From contig NZ_CADCWD010000057.1 in assembly GCF_902806315.1 (NCBI RefSeq), positions 1-63,698 of the forward strand: a DNA stretch of 63,698 bases, read 5' to 3'. Both the position numbers and the translations under genes were made by a program. Each line of letters begins with the position of its first letter. The stretch's first letter is position 1. Source of the stretch: an uncultured Sphingosinicella sp. (lineage in GTDB: Bacteria; Pseudomonadota; Alphaproteobacteria; Sphingomonadales; Sphingomonadaceae). Below are positions 10,808 to 20,257 of the stretch, piece by piece. The notes beneath the pieces are model-generated. The model did not search any database and was not told the origin of the DNA. It worked only from the letters and a program-made list of their open reading frames with translations.

Positions 10808-11716
10808 CTAGCGACGCACGCGGCGGACGATCTGCTCGAGTCTGAGCCTGTGAACCGCGCGCTTGGCAAGCGCGACACCCGCGTCGAAGCCGTTGAGGAG
10901 GTGGCCAGCGGCGAGATTGCCGGCAGTCCGACGCAGCAGGAGCAGGTCGACGCAATCGACCGCACCGGTGCCGAACTGCTGCTTGTGCTGCCCTTCCCCT
11001 TCGGTGAAGTCGAACAGGGTGAAACTCCCCTCCTCCATCAGCTCGCGCATGGCTTCCAGCTGGAGAACGGTGCCTGGCGAGAGATCGGCATGATCGGGGT
11101 CGTAGCCGAGATAGTCGTAGATGAGCGTGGAGCCCTCCGCCGGAGCGTGAAGGTAGCTGATCGGCTCGCCGTTCAGGAACAGCAGCCAGCCTCGCATCGC
11201 GCCGCGCGCCGCGAGCGCGCGCATCTCGGAAATCGCACCCTCCCCATCCGGCAGTCCCGCCCCGAGCAGCTTCTCCTGATAGGTCCTGGCCGAGACCGAG
11301 CGGGCAAGGCGGTGGAACGGCTCGATCTCGTCCGGAGCGGAATAGGTGCGGACGTCGAGGGCGCCGCCATTGGCGTCTGCCAGCTTGCGGAGTTTGCGCT
11401 TGAGGGTGGAGCGGGTTTTCGACGAATAGCGACCCAGATAGGCTTCGAAGCCGCCCTCGAGCGAGGCGTAGCTCCGCGCATACCGTTGCCGCACGAAGGG
11501 CTTCAGCCGGGGATGTGATCGCTCGATGTCCACCTGAAGCGATGCGGGAAGCGAGGTGAGCAGGTAGCCGTCCGCATCGTCGGGCAGCGGGGAAAGCTCG
11601 GGAGCTTTTCTCTGCAGCGCCTGCTCCAGTGTCAGCGGCACCCGAACAAGCCTCCGCCGGATGTGCGCCACCGTTCGGGCGCCGATACGGAGCGGCAGGG
11701 CGACCGGAGACATCAT
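10808..11716 (-). CDS. GNAT-superfamily acetyltransferase, FemAB/BioF2-like
   Basis: The 302-residue protein has the BioF2-like/Acetyltransf_6 layout: a variable N-terminal half with [20 protein letters not shown] and a C-terminal acetyl-CoA fold with [20 protein letters not shown] and [18 protein letters not shown]. Relatives act in exopolysaccharide or cell-wall precursor modification; the substrate here is unknown. Two ATGs lie at the start (11714-11716 and 11711-11713). It precedes recO with one base between them and follows uvrC by 9 bases, so uvrC, this gene, recO and apaG may be one operon. Confidence 0.78.
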   Translation of the reverse strand: MMSPVALPLRIGARTVAHIRRRLVRVPLTLEQALQRKAPELSPLPDDADGYLLTSLPASLQVDIERSHPRLKPFVRQRYARSYASLEGGFEAYLGRYSSKTRSTLKRKLRKLADANGGALDVRTYSAPDEIEPFHRLARSVSARTYQEKLLGAGLPDGEGAISEMRALAARGAMRGWLLFLNGEPISYLHAPAEGSTLIYDYLGYDPDHADLSPGTVLQLEAMRELMEEGSFTLFDFTEGEGQHKQQFGTGAVDCVDLLLLRRTAGNLAAGHLLNGFDAGVALAKRAVHRLRLEQIVRRVRR

Positions 11717-11725
11717 GCGCCGCCC

Positions 11726-13648
11726 TTAGCCCTTCGGATGGAAATAATCGTAAATTCCACGCGCCATGGTTTTCGAGATCCCCGGCGCTTTCTCCAGATC
11801 CTCGAGAGCCGCGCCCTTTACAGCGCGCGCGGTGCCGAAATGCATGAGCAGCGCGCGCTTGCGGCCGGGGCCGATGCCGGGAACCACGTCGAGCGGGCTG
11901 GACGCCATGTTCTTGGCGCGTTTCTGGCGATGCGCGCCGATCGCAAAGCGGTGGGCTTCGTCGCGAAGCCGCTGAAGGTAGAAGAGGACCGGCGCGTTGG
12001 GCGGCAGCGTGATCTCCCGCCCGCCGGGCAGGTGGAACACTTCGCGGCCCGCATTGCGATCCGGCCCCTTGGAGATCGCCACCACGGGCACGTCGTGAAC
12101 GCCGGCATCCTCCAGCGTCTCGCAGACGGCCGAGAGCTGGCCCTTGCCGCCGTCGATCAGCAGGAGGTCAGGCCAGTCACCTTTGGTGCGGTCGGGGTCC
12201 TCCTTCTCAAGACGTGCGAAGCGGCGGCTCAAAACCTCTCGCATCATTGCGAAATCGTCACCGGGCGCGGTCTCCTCGCGCTTGATGTTGAACTTGCGAT
12301 ACTGGTTCTTGAGGAAGCCCTCGGGCCCGGAGACGATCATCGCGCCGACCGCGCTCGTGCCCATTACGTGGCTGTTGTCGTAGACCTCGATGCGCCGCGG
12401 CGGCTCGCTTAACTCGAACATCTCGGTGAGCTGGCGCAGGTTGCTTGCCTGAGTGCTGGTTTCGGCAAGGCGGCGATCGAGCTCCTCCTCCGCGTTGCGC
12501 TTGGCCTGGGCGACCATCCGGACATGATCGCCGCGCTGGGGCACCCGGAGGGTCACCTTGCGCTCGGCGCGCTCCGTAAACGCCTCCGCGAGCAGCTCGG
12601 CCTCCTCCAGCTGGCGGTCGAGCAGGATGGTCTTGGGCGGCGGCACTTCCTCGTAAAACTGCACGAGGAAGCTCGCCAGCACCTCCTGCTCTGGCACCTC
12701 GCTGGTGTGCCCCGGGAAGAAGCTGCGGCTGCCCCAATTGTTGCCGCCGCGAATGAAAAAGGCCTGGATGCACATCGTCCCACCCTTGCAGGCGAGCGCG
12801 AAGATGTCTGCATCGCCGAGCCCCTCCGCCGCGATCGTCTGCGTGCCCTGGATGAAGGTGAGCGCGCGGAGGCGGTCGCGGTAGACGGCGGCCAGCTCGA
12901 AATCCATCGCTTCGGCGGCGTCGCTCATCGACTTGCCGAGCTTGGCCTGCACCTTGTTGGACTTGCCCCCGAGGAAGTCCTTGGCGTCGGCGACAAGCTC
13001 GGCATAGCCGTCGTTGTCGATGCGCTGGACGCAGGGCGCCGAGCAGCGCTTGATCTGGTAGAGCAGGCACGGCCGCGATCGGTTGGCGAAGAAGCTGTCG
13101 GAGCAGCTTCTGAGCAGGAACAGCTTCTGCAGCGCGTTGAGGGTGCGGGTGACCGAGCCGGCGCTGGCGAAGGGGCCGTAATATTGGCCCTTCGCCCGCC
13201 TGGCGCCGCGATGCTTCTGGACGCGCGGGAATGGATGGTCCTCTCGCATCAGGATGAAAGGGAAGCTTTTGTCGTCGCGCAGCAGGACGTTGTAGGGCGG
13301 GCGGTAGCGCTTGATGAGCTGCGCCTCGAGCAGCAGCGCCTCGGCCTCGGTATTGGTCGTGACGATCTGCATGCCGCGCGTCTGCGCCACCATCCGCTGC
13401 AGCCGCTTGGTCAGCCGCGAGACCTGCGTGTAGTTGCTGACGCGATTGCGGAGCGCGCGCGCCTTGCCGACATAGAGCACCTCGCCCTTGGCATCGACCA
13501 TGCGGTAGACGCCGGGTCGCACCGGCAATGTCTTCACCACCGAGCGGATCGCCGCCACCCCCGCCTCTAGGTCCGGTTTGTCGGACCCGCGCACGGTGTA
13601 AACGGATTTCTCTTCGTTGAAGCGGTCGGAGGGGGTGAGTTCGGTCAC
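11726..13648 (-). CDS. uvrC: Excinuclease ABC subunit C
   Basis: The 640-residue product has the UvrC domain order: GIY-YIG nuclease (PGVYRMVDAKGEVLYVGKAR, residues about 44-125), the cysteine-containing linker (CLLYQIKRCSAPC), a UVR motif near 215, the RNase H-like nuclease domain (IEVYDNSHVMGTSAVGAMIV and LLLIDGGKGQL) and C-terminal helix-hairpin-helix repeats (VVPGIGPGRKRALLMHFG). It makes both incisions in nucleotide excision repair with UvrA/UvrB. The GTG start at 13648 has no clear Shine-Dalgarno. It has about 30 extra N-terminal residues before the GIY-YIG core, so a later start is possible. Confidence 0.92.
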   Translation of the reverse strand: MTELTPSDRFNEEKSVYTVRGSDKPDLEAGVAAIRSVVKTLPVRPGVYRMVDAKGEVLYVGKARALRNRVSNYTQVSRLTKRLQRMVAQTRGMQIVTTNTEAEALLLEAQLIKRYRPPYNVLLRDDKSFPFILMREDHPFPRVQKHRGARRAKGQYYGPFASAGSVTRTLNALQKLFLLRSCSDSFFANRSRPCLLYQIKRCSAPCVQRIDNDGYAELVADAKDFLGGKSNKVQAKLGKSMSDAAEAMDFELAAVYRDRLRALTFIQGTQTIAAEGLGDADIFALACKGGTMCIQAFFIRGGNNWGSRSFFPGHTSEVPEQEVLASFLVQFYEEVPPPKTILLDRQLEEAELLAEAFTERAERKVTLRVPQRGDHVRMVAQAKRNAEEELDRRLAETSTQASNLRQLTEMFELSEPPRRIEVYDNSHVMGTSAVGAMIVSGPEGFLKNQYRKFNIKREETAPGDDFAMMREVLSRRFARLEKEDPDRTKGDWPDLLLIDGGKGQLSAVCETLEDAGVHDVPVVAISKGPDRNAGREVFHLPGGREITLPPNAPVLFYLQRLRDEAHRFAIGAHRQKRAKNMASSPLDVVPGIGPGRKRALLMHFGTARAVKGAALEDLEKAPGISKTMARGIYDYFHPKG

Positions 13649-13705
13649 AATTGAGATTTAGGGGACAGTCTCACCCGCTGCCACTTCTTCGTGCAGCCAA
13701 TCACT

Positions 13706-13732
13706 CCGCTCGACGACTATAGCGCCGAGCGG
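13706..13732 (-). terminator. Possible terminator after the ATP synthase F0 operon
   Basis: CCGCTCG (13706-13712) and CGAGCGG (13726-13732) pair around a 13-base loop, extended by GTGA/TCAC with a bulge. It lies just downstream of the b-subunit stop and upstream of uvrC on the same strand. No U-run, so it may only attenuate. Confidence 0.4.
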
Positions 13733-13735
13733 TGA

Positions 13736-14383
13736 CTAGTGCGTCCGTCCCAGACCCGCGATGGTGCGATCGATCATGGCGCGATCCGCCTTGGCGTCGT
13801 GCTCCGCGATGATCAGGCGCTCGGCGGCGGCGGTGGCCGCCGTCACCGCGCGGGCGCGGACTTCTGCGATGGCGGTGCGCTCGGCCGCGGCGATCTTGCT
13901 TTCGGCCATGAGGGTCCGGCGCTCGACGAGATTGGCAGCGTCGACCTGGGCCTGCTGCACGATCGTGTCGGCCTCGTGGCGGGCACGGTCGAGCATGGCC
14001 TGAGCCTCGGCTCCGGCAGAGGCGGTCTTGGCTTCATATTCGCTGCGAAGCGCTTCGGCTTCCGCACGGAGGCGCGCGGCCTCGTCGAGCTGCTCGCGGA
14101 TACCCGCAATTTTCTTGTCGAGGGCGCGACCGATCGCAGCCGGCACCTTCTTCCAGAGCATGATCGCGATGACGACCAGCATCGACAGGGACACGATGAC
14201 CGTCGCGTCGAGGATGCCGAAAATGGCGGGTTCGGCGTGCGGAGCGCCATGGCCCTCGTCCGCGGCGGTCGTCGCAGCGTGCCCGCCCGTTTCCGGCATC
14301 TGGCCGTGCTCGCCTTTGGTGGACTGCTCCTGCAGGTCGCGCTCGATCTCGGCGCTCTGCGGATCGGTGGGTTGGTTAGCCAT
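13736..14383 (-). CDS. atpF: F0F1 ATP synthase subunit b
   Basis: One of two peripheral-stalk subunits. The 215-residue protein has a single membrane helix (AIFGILDATVIVSLSMLVVIAIML, about 52-75) followed by a long Ala/Glu/Arg-rich coiled coil, as in b subunits. Unlike typical b subunits of about 160 residues it has roughly 50 residues before the membrane helix, rich in Gly, His, Glu and Thr. It overlaps the b' gene by 8 bases and is last in the F0 cluster. The F1 genes (atpHAGDC) are not adjacent, as expected for alphaproteobacteria. Confidence 0.88.
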   Translation of the reverse strand: MANQPTDPQSAEIERDLQEQSTKGEHGQMPETGGHAATTAADEGHGAPHAEPAIFGILDATVIVSLSMLVVIAIMLWKKVPAAIGRALDKKIAGIREQLDEAARLRAEAEALRSEYEAKTASAGAEAQAMLDRARHEADTIVQQAQVDAANLVERRTLMAESKIAAAERTAIAEVRARAVTAATAAAERLIIAEHDAKADRAMIDRTIAGLGRTH

Positions 14384-14870
14384 TGGCGAGTGCCACCCTT
14401 ACAGCTTCGGCCGCGCGCTCGCGGGAGACGTTCGCGCCCGACAGCTTTGCAACCATATCCTGAGCGGCTTCTGCAGCGACAGTTTCGATGTCCGCCATGG
14501 CAGCATCGGCGGCCGTGCGGATCCGCGCTTCGGCGTCTGCGACGCGGACGTTCGTCTCCGCGTCGGCGGCCTTCACCCGCGCCTCGGTCTGCCGAGCGGC
14601 ATCCTGCTTGGCCGCCTGCGTCAGCTTCAGCGCCTCGGCGCGGTTCGCTTCGGTCTGGGTGCGGTAGGCCTCCTCCCGCGCATCGGCCTCGGTCCGCGCG
14701 CGCTCGGCGGCGGCGAGGTCGTCGGCGATGCGCCGGTCCCGCGCTTCAACGGTGCCGCTGATCTTGGGCACCATCCCCCGGCCGATGACCAGGTAGATGA
14801 GCCCGAAGGTCAGGAACAGCCAGAAGAATTGCGACCCGAAGGTTTCGGCGATCTGGGCGATCTGAGGCAT
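14376..14870 (-). CDS. atpF': F0F1 ATP synthase subunit b'
   Basis: The 164-residue protein starts with a polar tip and one membrane helix (FFWLFLTFGLIYLVIGRGMVP, about 15-36), then a long coiled coil of Ala/Glu/Arg heptads. Its place directly after atpE, before b, and the lack of an N-terminal extension identify it as b'. With b it forms the heterodimeric stator that photosynthetic bacteria and alphaproteobacteria use in place of a b2 homodimer. Confidence 0.87.
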   Translation of the reverse strand: MPQIAQIAETFGSQFFWLFLTFGLIYLVIGRGMVPKISGTVEARDRRIADDLAAAERARTEADAREEAYRTQTEANRAEALKLTQAAKQDAARQTEARVKAADAETNVRVADAEARIRTAADAAMADIETVAAEAAQDMVAKLSGANVSRERAAEAVRVALANG

Positions 14871-14899
14871 GAACCGCGCTCCTGCGCTCTTGTGTTGGC

Positions 14900-15133
14900 T
14901 TAGCCGCCGACGACGAAGAGCAGGATCATGGCAACGACGAACGCCAGCAGGCCGAGAAGCTCGGCGGCGGCGAAGCCGATGAAGAGACGGCCCTGCTGGC
15001 TGTCGGCGGCGGCCGGGTTGCGAAGCGCGCTCTCGAGGAACGAGCCGAACACGTTGCCCACGCCCAAAGCGGCCATGCCAACTCCGATGGCGGCCAGGCC
15101 AGCGCCCAACAACCGTGCTGCTTCTGCGTCCAT
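14900..15133 (-). CDS. atpE: F0F1 ATP synthase subunit c
   Basis: A 77-residue hairpin of two membrane helices joined by a polar loop (RNPAAADSQQGR). The ion-binding carboxylate is the Glu in GFAAAELLGLLAF near residue 59; no Na+-type Gln/Ser ligand pattern is evident, so proton coupling is expected. AGGGAG 7 bases before the ATG at 15133 is a strong ribosome site, in line with the multi-copy c ring. Confidence 0.95.
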   Translation of the reverse strand: MDAEAARLLGAGLAAIGVGMAALGVGNVFGSFLESALRNPAAADSQQGRLFIGFAAAELLGLLAFVVAMILLFVVGG

Positions 15134-15173
15134 TGTAAAACTCCCTTGTGAAATCTGAAAAAGGTTGAGGAAA

Positions 15174-15959
15174 TCAGTGAAGGTTGACCGCGTCGTTCAA
15201 GTAGAGCGACGTCAGTAGCGCGAACACATAGGCCTGGATGGCGGCGACCAGCAGCTCCAGCGCGCTGATGCCGATCATCAGGATGAAGCTCGGCAGGCTG
15301 ACGATCGGGGCGACCCAGGCGGCGTCGGCGTTCATGCCGTTGATCACGAAGCCGGCGAGCACCTTGAGCAGGATGTGCCCTGCGGTCATCGCCACGAAGA
15401 GTCGCAGCGCCAGGCTGAACGGACGCACCATGAAGGAGACGAACTCGACGGGAATCAGGATCGGCAGCATCCACCAGGGCGCGCCGTGCGGCACGAACAG
15501 CGAGAAGAAGTGGAGGCCGTGCTTGGCGAAACCGACTGCGAGCACGATGCCGAACGAGACGATCGCCAGCACGCCGGTGATGGTGAGGTGGCTCGTGACG
15601 GTGAAGGGATGGACGCCGACGACACCGAGCGGAAGCAGGCCCAGGATGTTGGCGAAAAGGATGAACATGAAGAGCGAGAAGACATAGGGCACGAACTTGC
15701 GGCCCTGGGGACCGATGTTGGTGACCATCATGTTCTCGATGAAGCCGGTCACGCCCTCGACCGCGGCCTGCCAGCGGCCGGGCACGAGCTGACGGCGCAT
15801 GCCCCCCATCATGAAGGCCCAAAGCACACCGAGCGTGATCACCATCCACAGCGCGGAATTGGTGAAGGCGATCTGCTGGCCGCCCACCGTAAACAAGTCG
15901 GTGATGCTCTGCACCTCGAACTGGTGCATCGGATCGATTTTGCCGCTTTCGGCCGCCAC
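15174..15959 (-). CDS. atpB: F0F1 ATP synthase subunit a
   Basis: The 261-residue membrane protein carries the stator half-channel. The conserved Arg needed for proton transfer is in PFSLALRLFVAMTAGH near residue 180, and ISALELLVAAIQAYVFALL forms the last helix. The frame is open 20 codons further upstream, but GTG 15959 was chosen because the resulting VAAESGKIDPMHQFEV matches the usual sphingomonad start. The downstream ATG at MHQF is also possible. Confidence 0.92.
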   Translation of the reverse strand: MAAESGKIDPMHQFEVQSITDLFTVGGQQIAFTNSALWMVITLGVLWAFMMGGMRRQLVPGRWQAAVEGVTGFIENMMVTNIGPQGRKFVPYVFSLFMFILFANILGLLPLGVVGVHPFTVTSHLTITGVLAIVSFGIVLAVGFAKHGLHFFSLFVPHGAPWWMLPILIPVEFVSFMVRPFSLALRLFVAMTAGHILLKVLAGFVINGMNADAAWVAPIVSLPSFILMIGISALELLVAAIQAYVFALLTSLYLNDAVNLH

Positions 15960-15996
15960 GCTTCTGACCCCGTTCAAATAACCTAAACGCCCGAAG

Positions 15997-16317
15997 TCAC
16001 TCCGGGCGCTGGTTCGCAAGCTTGATGATGTTCCAGAACCCGCCGACCGCTCCCAGGAGCATCAGCGTGATCAGGAGCAGGGGCGAGGTGTCGAACAGCC
16101 GGTCCAGAACCCAGCCGATCAGCGCTCCGCCGGCAAAACCCCCAATCAGGTAGGAGAGCACGCGATTGCCGAGCTGCTGGTTCTTGTCAGCCGACTTTCC
16201 CGCCCTTCCGGTCCTGACCGCTTCGTCCGCCTGCGCCTGCTTCAACCGCTGATCGAGCGATGTGAGCCGTGCGTCTTCGGGAAGCTTAGGATCCTGCCCG
16301 GGCCGATCTTCCGCCAT
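15997..16317 (-). CDS. atpI: AtpI/AtpZ-family assembly protein
   Basis: The 106-residue protein has a charged N-terminal half and two membrane helices (VLSYLIGGFAGGALIGWVLD and LLLITLMLLGAVGGFWNI) with the AtpZ-type GW(L/V)LD motif. AtpI/AtpZ helps assemble the c ring and may aid cation supply. It is the first gene of the F0 cluster, 37 bases before atpB, and lies behind the promoter at 16406-16434. Confidence 0.85.
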   Translation of the reverse strand: MAEDRPGQDPKLPEDARLTSLDQRLKQAQADEAVRTGRAGKSADKNQQLGNRVLSYLIGGFAGGALIGWVLDRLFDTSPLLLITLMLLGAVGGFWNIIKLANQRPE

Positions 16318-16405
16318 GTCTTTCTCCGATGTGCAGGTCCCGCGCGAAAAGCAGGGTCACAAGGGCGTGAGACATGCCGGCGAACCAGCCCGCCAAGGCG
16401 CCGGT

Positions 16406-16434
16406 TCTTTAGGAAGGGGTGCGGAGTGAGTCAA
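16406..16434 (-). promoter_or_regulatory. Sigma-70-type promoter of the F0 operon
   Basis: On the minus strand TTGACT (16434-16429), a 17-base spacer and TAAAGA (16411-16406) match the -35/-10 consensus well. A start near 16399 would give a leader of about 80 bases before atpI. Confidence 0.65.
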
Positions 16435-16476
16435 CACCGCTGCTGCAGTGCGGCAAGGCGCGAGAGGGAAGCTGCC

Positions 16477-16872
16477 TCAGCCGCCGCAGTAAGCCGGGCG
16501 CTGGACGGGCGCCGCCGCGTCGCGCTGTCGCCAGACGCCGTCCGACAGCCGGTAATATTGCCCGGCCTGAACCTTGCTCGCGAAAATCTCGCAGGCGGTG
16601 GTAGCGCCCACTTCCTCGATCTTGGCGCCGCGCTTGGCGGCAAGGTCCGTGTAAAAGGCACGCCGCTTGATGTTGATCGCATCGACCTTGGAGCGGATGT
16701 CCGCGTCGCCCGAGGAGACCAGGCCCAGATAGCCGTCCGCCTGCTCGCCGACCTTGCCCGTGGCGCGAAGCGACGCCGAGGCGTCCTGCAGCAGGAAGGC
16801 ATAGCCGGTGCCAGCGGCGAGCGCGGCGACCGCGATGCCTGTGGCGACGAACAGTTTCAGACGGCGTGCCAT
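16477..16872 (-). CDS. ydbL: YdbL-family protein (DUF1318)
   Basis: The 131-residue product has a signal peptide or anchor (LFVATGIAVAALAAGTGYAF) and a periplasmic domain with a long helix and a C-terminal DGVWRQR segment; one Cys pair (ACEIF...PAYCGG) may be oxidised. YdbL is encoded with YdbH and YnbE in many Gram-negatives and is proposed to assist their envelope bridge. ATG 16872 lies two bases after the ynbE stop, so the three genes are one transcript. Confidence 0.82.
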   Translation of the reverse strand: MARRLKLFVATGIAVAALAAGTGYAFLLQDASASLRATGKVGEQADGYLGLVSSGDADIRSKVDAINIKRRAFYTDLAAKRGAKIEEVGATTACEIFASKVQAGQYYRLSDGVWRQRDAAAPVQRPAYCGG

Positions 16873-16874
16873 AG

Positions 16875-17075
16875 CTAGAAGACCCCCGGATTCTTGTTGA
16901 TCAGTTCTCGCACATCCTGCTGAAGACGCACAACAACCTCCTGCCTGATATTGATGTTGAGGTTGATCTCGATCGGCCTGTCGGGCGTGCTGACCTGAAC
17001 ACATCCGCCGAGCGAGACGGCCAGCACCGCCGCGGCGGCGCCAAGGCGGACTCTCGTCAATATCGCATCCTTCAT
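16875..17075 (-). CDS. ynbE: YnbE-family lipoprotein
   Basis: A 66-residue lipoprotein with lipobox SLGGC (Cys about 25), followed by RPIEINLNINIRQEVVVRL, the family signature. In E. coli YnbE is an outer-membrane lipoprotein that stacks beta strands onto YdbH to complete a bridge for phospholipid transport. The ATG overlaps the ydbH stop (ATGA, 17072-17075), so the two are translationally coupled. Confidence 0.88.
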   Translation of the reverse strand: MKDAILTRVRLGAAAAVLAVSLGGCVQVSTPDRPIEINLNINIRQEVVVRLQQDVRELINKNPGVF

Positions 17076-20000
17076 TGCACTTGCTCGCTTTCTTCATCCT
17101 GAACGGTGACGGTCGTGGGGAGGTCGCGCAGCTCCTCGGGTAGGACCGGCTGGATCAGCAGGCTCGGGTCCTCGAATGAGCGGGCGGTGGCGATGAGAGC
17201 GCGGAACGGGCCGCGGATGTTGATGTTGAACTCGAGCGGGATCTTGGCGATTTCCCTGAAGACGCGGCCGGCAATCCCGCCAAGCGGAGCGGTGTTGGTG
17301 GCGAGGCCGTCAAGCTCGATGCGCGCGAGGAACTCGCCCTCGAGCGCGCCGTCCAGATCGATGATCAACTTGCTGTAGCGCAGCGACTTCAGGGCGTCGA
17401 AGGCGAGCTTGCCATATGTGCCGAGCTGCTTGTCGGTGAGTTCGCCGATGTAGGAAAGCGTGCCGCCCTCCGGCCGCGCGACGAGCCGCCCCCCGATTAT
17501 GCGGCCGCCCGACTGGCTGAATTCCATCGGGAGAACGCCGTCGAACGTGCCGGTGGCGGCGATGTTCGAAAATTCCATCTGCTGGATGAAGGCCGCGGCC
17601 TGGAGACCGGTGACCTGGAAGACGAGCCGCTTGGTCGAAGGCTGGCTGAAATCGAGGAGCGTGTCCCGGAGCAGCAGCTCGCCGCCGGCGAAGGGCCAGC
17701 GCCCCTCCTCTACCCGTACGCGGAGATCGCGTTGGAGCTGGTAGCGGATGCCCCCGTCGAACACGTCGATGCCCGCCTGGATGCGGTCCACTTCGGCCAG
17801 CTGGCCGGGCGCGCTGACGAGGCCGAGGAGGTCGGTGAAGTTGACGGTGGTGGTGAGGCCGGTGACGGGGCCGAACGGCGCGGCAAGGTCCATCTTGGCG
17901 GTCGAGAAGCTGCCCGTGCTGGTCGTGCCTTCCGGCCCCCAGGCGATCTCGCCTTTGCCGGTGACGGTGCCCCTGACGATCGCGACCACTCCGGTCGTGA
18001 GGCGGGTCAGCTCCTCGGGCTGATAGGTGGGGCTGAATGCGATGCCGGGCACGTCGAGATCGGCGCGGCCCCGCCCCGTGCGGAGCGCGTGGGTGATGGT
18101 CGCGCGGGTGACGCGGGTGCCGGTCTCCGGATCGTTGAGCCAGCCGCCCGCGTCGATCACATTGTCGCGCAGCGTCAGCCGGAAGTCGTTGGTGACGAGC
18201 GGGTAGAAGCGCGAGGGATCCCGTTCGTCCGCGACCGTCATGCCGCCGTTGACCGCGAGATCGCCGCGCTGGACGCTCCACTCCCCTTGCATGCCGCTCA
18301 GCAGCAGCGGAACGTTGGCAAGCTTGCCGGTGCCGCCGTCGAAGCGGCCGACCACCCCTTGCTCGTTGAAACGGCCGGAGAGGGTCGCGAGGTCGAGGGT
18401 GTTGACCCTGTCAGCATTGCCGAGGCGGATCGCGACGCCGCTGCTGGTGAAGCCCGGCTCGGCAAGGCTCAACCGGAGCTGGTCGGCGGCGAAGTTGACG
18501 GGCGTGCGCCCCAGCCGCCCGGCGAAGCGCGGAGCGCGGATAGTCGCGCCGGCCTGAAGCGGCCCGCGCGGATTGCGCCAAACGAGTGCCCGCCCGGTGG
18601 GGCAAAGCGGCAGGCTAGTGGCTCCAAGCGTCAGGCCGGCAGCCCGCAGCGAGCGGAAAGTGACGGTGGTGCAGCGCTCGCCGAAGGCGAAGCCGCCACC
18701 GCCCAGGGTGCCACGAAGCGGAACAAGCAGGCCCTCGACGCGGCCATCGTTGAACGGTCCGCTGACCAGCGCGGTCGTCTCGATGCTGGTGCGGCCGCCG
18801 CGCCCGGCGACGAAGCGGATCGGAGTCAGTTCGAGGCGGGCCCCGCCGGCGGTCATTGGCGCGATGCCGCCAATGCCGCTAAGCTCGCCCGAGCCGCGCG
18901 GCTGGCTGAGGCTGAAGCGCATCTCCGGCAAGCCGCCGCCCGAAACCGCGAGATCCGCGTCGATGCGCGCGGTCTGCGAGGGCAAGTAGTAAGTGAGGCC
19001 GTCTTCCCCGCGCAGGACCAGGCGTGCTCCGCTGCGGCTGACCGCGTTGAGCCGCTCCACGCGCGCGGCCTGATAGTTCCGGCCGCGGACGAAGCGAAGC
19101 GATGCGGTGGCGTCGATCCCCTGCCCTGCCCGCCGCAGCGCGGCCGCGACGGAGTTTCCGATCGGATCGAGCGGCGTGCCGTCGGCGGAGGCGAGCATGT
19201 TCGCGATGTCGCCGAGCTGGGGGGTAGCGCCGACATTGAGTCCATTCGCCGACACATCGGCCAGCAGCGAGACGCTGCCGCTATTCGGTCCCACGGCGTA
19301 GCGCCCGTTGATCCGCGTGCGGCCCGCCTGGTAGCCGCTAACAGCCGCTCGGGCGGCGTTGATATCGGCGGTGCCGCGTGTCTGATCGGCATTGCCGTCA
19401 TAGGCGATACGGCCACTCACCCCGGCGAAATTGGTCGCCCCGGAGCGAAGGCCGGCCGCCCGAACGCCCGCATCGCCGCGCCACCCGTCCAGCGCCGGCT
19501 CGAGCGTGGTGCGGAGTGCGAATTCAGGGCGGGTGAGATCGACGCCGCCGCAGCGGACGCGATCGGCGCGCATGGGGCCACGGAAGCTCGGCTCTTCCTC
19601 GCGGGTGCTGACCGCGAAGACGGCGCGCGGCGCATCCAGCAGGCAGTCGTCGCCAGGGGTGAGCCGCCGCGACACGGCCGCGATCCGGCCGTTGAAGCTG
19701 TAGGCCAGATTGCCCGTGCCCTCGATCGAAAGCCCGACCTGCCCGGCAGGCGTGTCGAGCCGCATCTGAGCGTCGGCAAGGTCGATCCGCTGGTTGGGCA
19801 AGCGAAACGGGCGGCCGGTGGGCGGCGGGAGCAGCTTGTCGAGCTCGCCCATCCGCAGCTTGCCGTCGACGATCCGGCCCCTGAGGCGGACGCCGCGGGC
19901 GGTGATCAGGCGGACGCGCGGATCGGGCCAGCCGAGCGCAACATCGAGCTCGATCCAGCGCGCGGTAAGATCCGGATTCCTGGGATCGCCGAGAACGAAA

Positions 20001-20257
20001 TTCTCGATCCTCTGGGTGCGAAGGCCGATCTGAGTGACGCGATAGGTTGCGCGCACGCCGCGCTCCTTGAGCTCGCGCTCGAGCATGTCGGTGGCGATGC
20101 GGATGCGCGACAACCAGGCAACAACGCCGATCAGCGCGATCAGGAGGACGATGCCCCAGATCACCAGTGCCCAGCGCGGCCGGCGCAAGGGCATCAGGAA
20201 GCGCCGGCGGCGGCGGCGCGCCGGAGGTTCGTCGACCATGTCCAGGGGTTGGTCCAT
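17072..20257 (-). CDS. ydbH: YdbH, AsmA-like intermembrane phospholipid transport protein
   Basis: The 1061-residue protein has an Arg-rich cytoplasmic N-terminus, one membrane helix (LVIWGIVLLIALIGVVAWL, about 30-49) and a long beta-rich periplasmic body typical of AsmA-like bridge proteins. The C-terminal YdbH domain is seen in VEEGRWPFAGGELLLRD and MEFSNIAATGTFDGVLP. E. coli YdbH works redundantly with TamB and YhdP to move phospholipids to the outer membrane. It is first in ydbH-ynbE-ydbL; AGGGGTAGG lies just before the ATG. Confidence 0.9.
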   Translation of the reverse strand: MDQPLDMVDEPPARRRRRRFLMPLRRPRWALVIWGIVLLIALIGVVAWLSRIRIATDMLERELKERGVRATYRVTQIGLRTQRIENFVLGDPRNPDLTARWIELDVALGWPDPRVRLITARGVRLRGRIVDGKLRMGELDKLLPPPTGRPFRLPNQRIDLADAQMRLDTPAGQVGLSIEGTGNLAYSFNGRIAAVSRRLTPGDDCLLDAPRAVFAVSTREEEPSFRGPMRADRVRCGGVDLTRPEFALRTTLEPALDGWRGDAGVRAAGLRSGATNFAGVSGRIAYDGNADQTRGTADINAARAAVSGYQAGRTRINGRYAVGPNSGSVSLLADVSANGLNVGATPQLGDIANMLASADGTPLDPIGNSVAAALRRAGQGIDATASLRFVRGRNYQAARVERLNAVSRSGARLVLRGEDGLTYYLPSQTARIDADLAVSGGGLPEMRFSLSQPRGSGELSGIGGIAPMTAGGARLELTPIRFVAGRGGRTSIETTALVSGPFNDGRVEGLLVPLRGTLGGGGFAFGERCTTVTFRSLRAAGLTLGATSLPLCPTGRALVWRNPRGPLQAGATIRAPRFAGRLGRTPVNFAADQLRLSLAEPGFTSSGVAIRLGNADRVNTLDLATLSGRFNEQGVVGRFDGGTGKLANVPLLLSGMQGEWSVQRGDLAVNGGMTVADERDPSRFYPLVTNDFRLTLRDNVIDAGGWLNDPETGTRVTRATITHALRTGRGRADLDVPGIAFSPTYQPEELTRLTTGVVAIVRGTVTGKGEIAWGPEGTTSTGSFSTAKMDLAAPFGPVTGLTTTVNFTDLLGLVSAPGQLAEVDRIQAGIDVFDGGIRYQLQRDLRVRVEEGRWPFAGGELLLRDTLLDFSQPSTKRLVFQVTGLQAAAFIQQMEFSNIAATGTFDGVLPMEFSQSGGRIIGGRLVARPEGGTLSYIGELTDKQLGTYGKLAFDALKSLRYSKLIIDLDGALEGEFLARIELDGLATNTAPLGGIAGRVFREIAKIPLEFNINIRGPFRALIATARSFEDPSLLIQPVLPEELRDLPTTVTVQDEESEQVQ

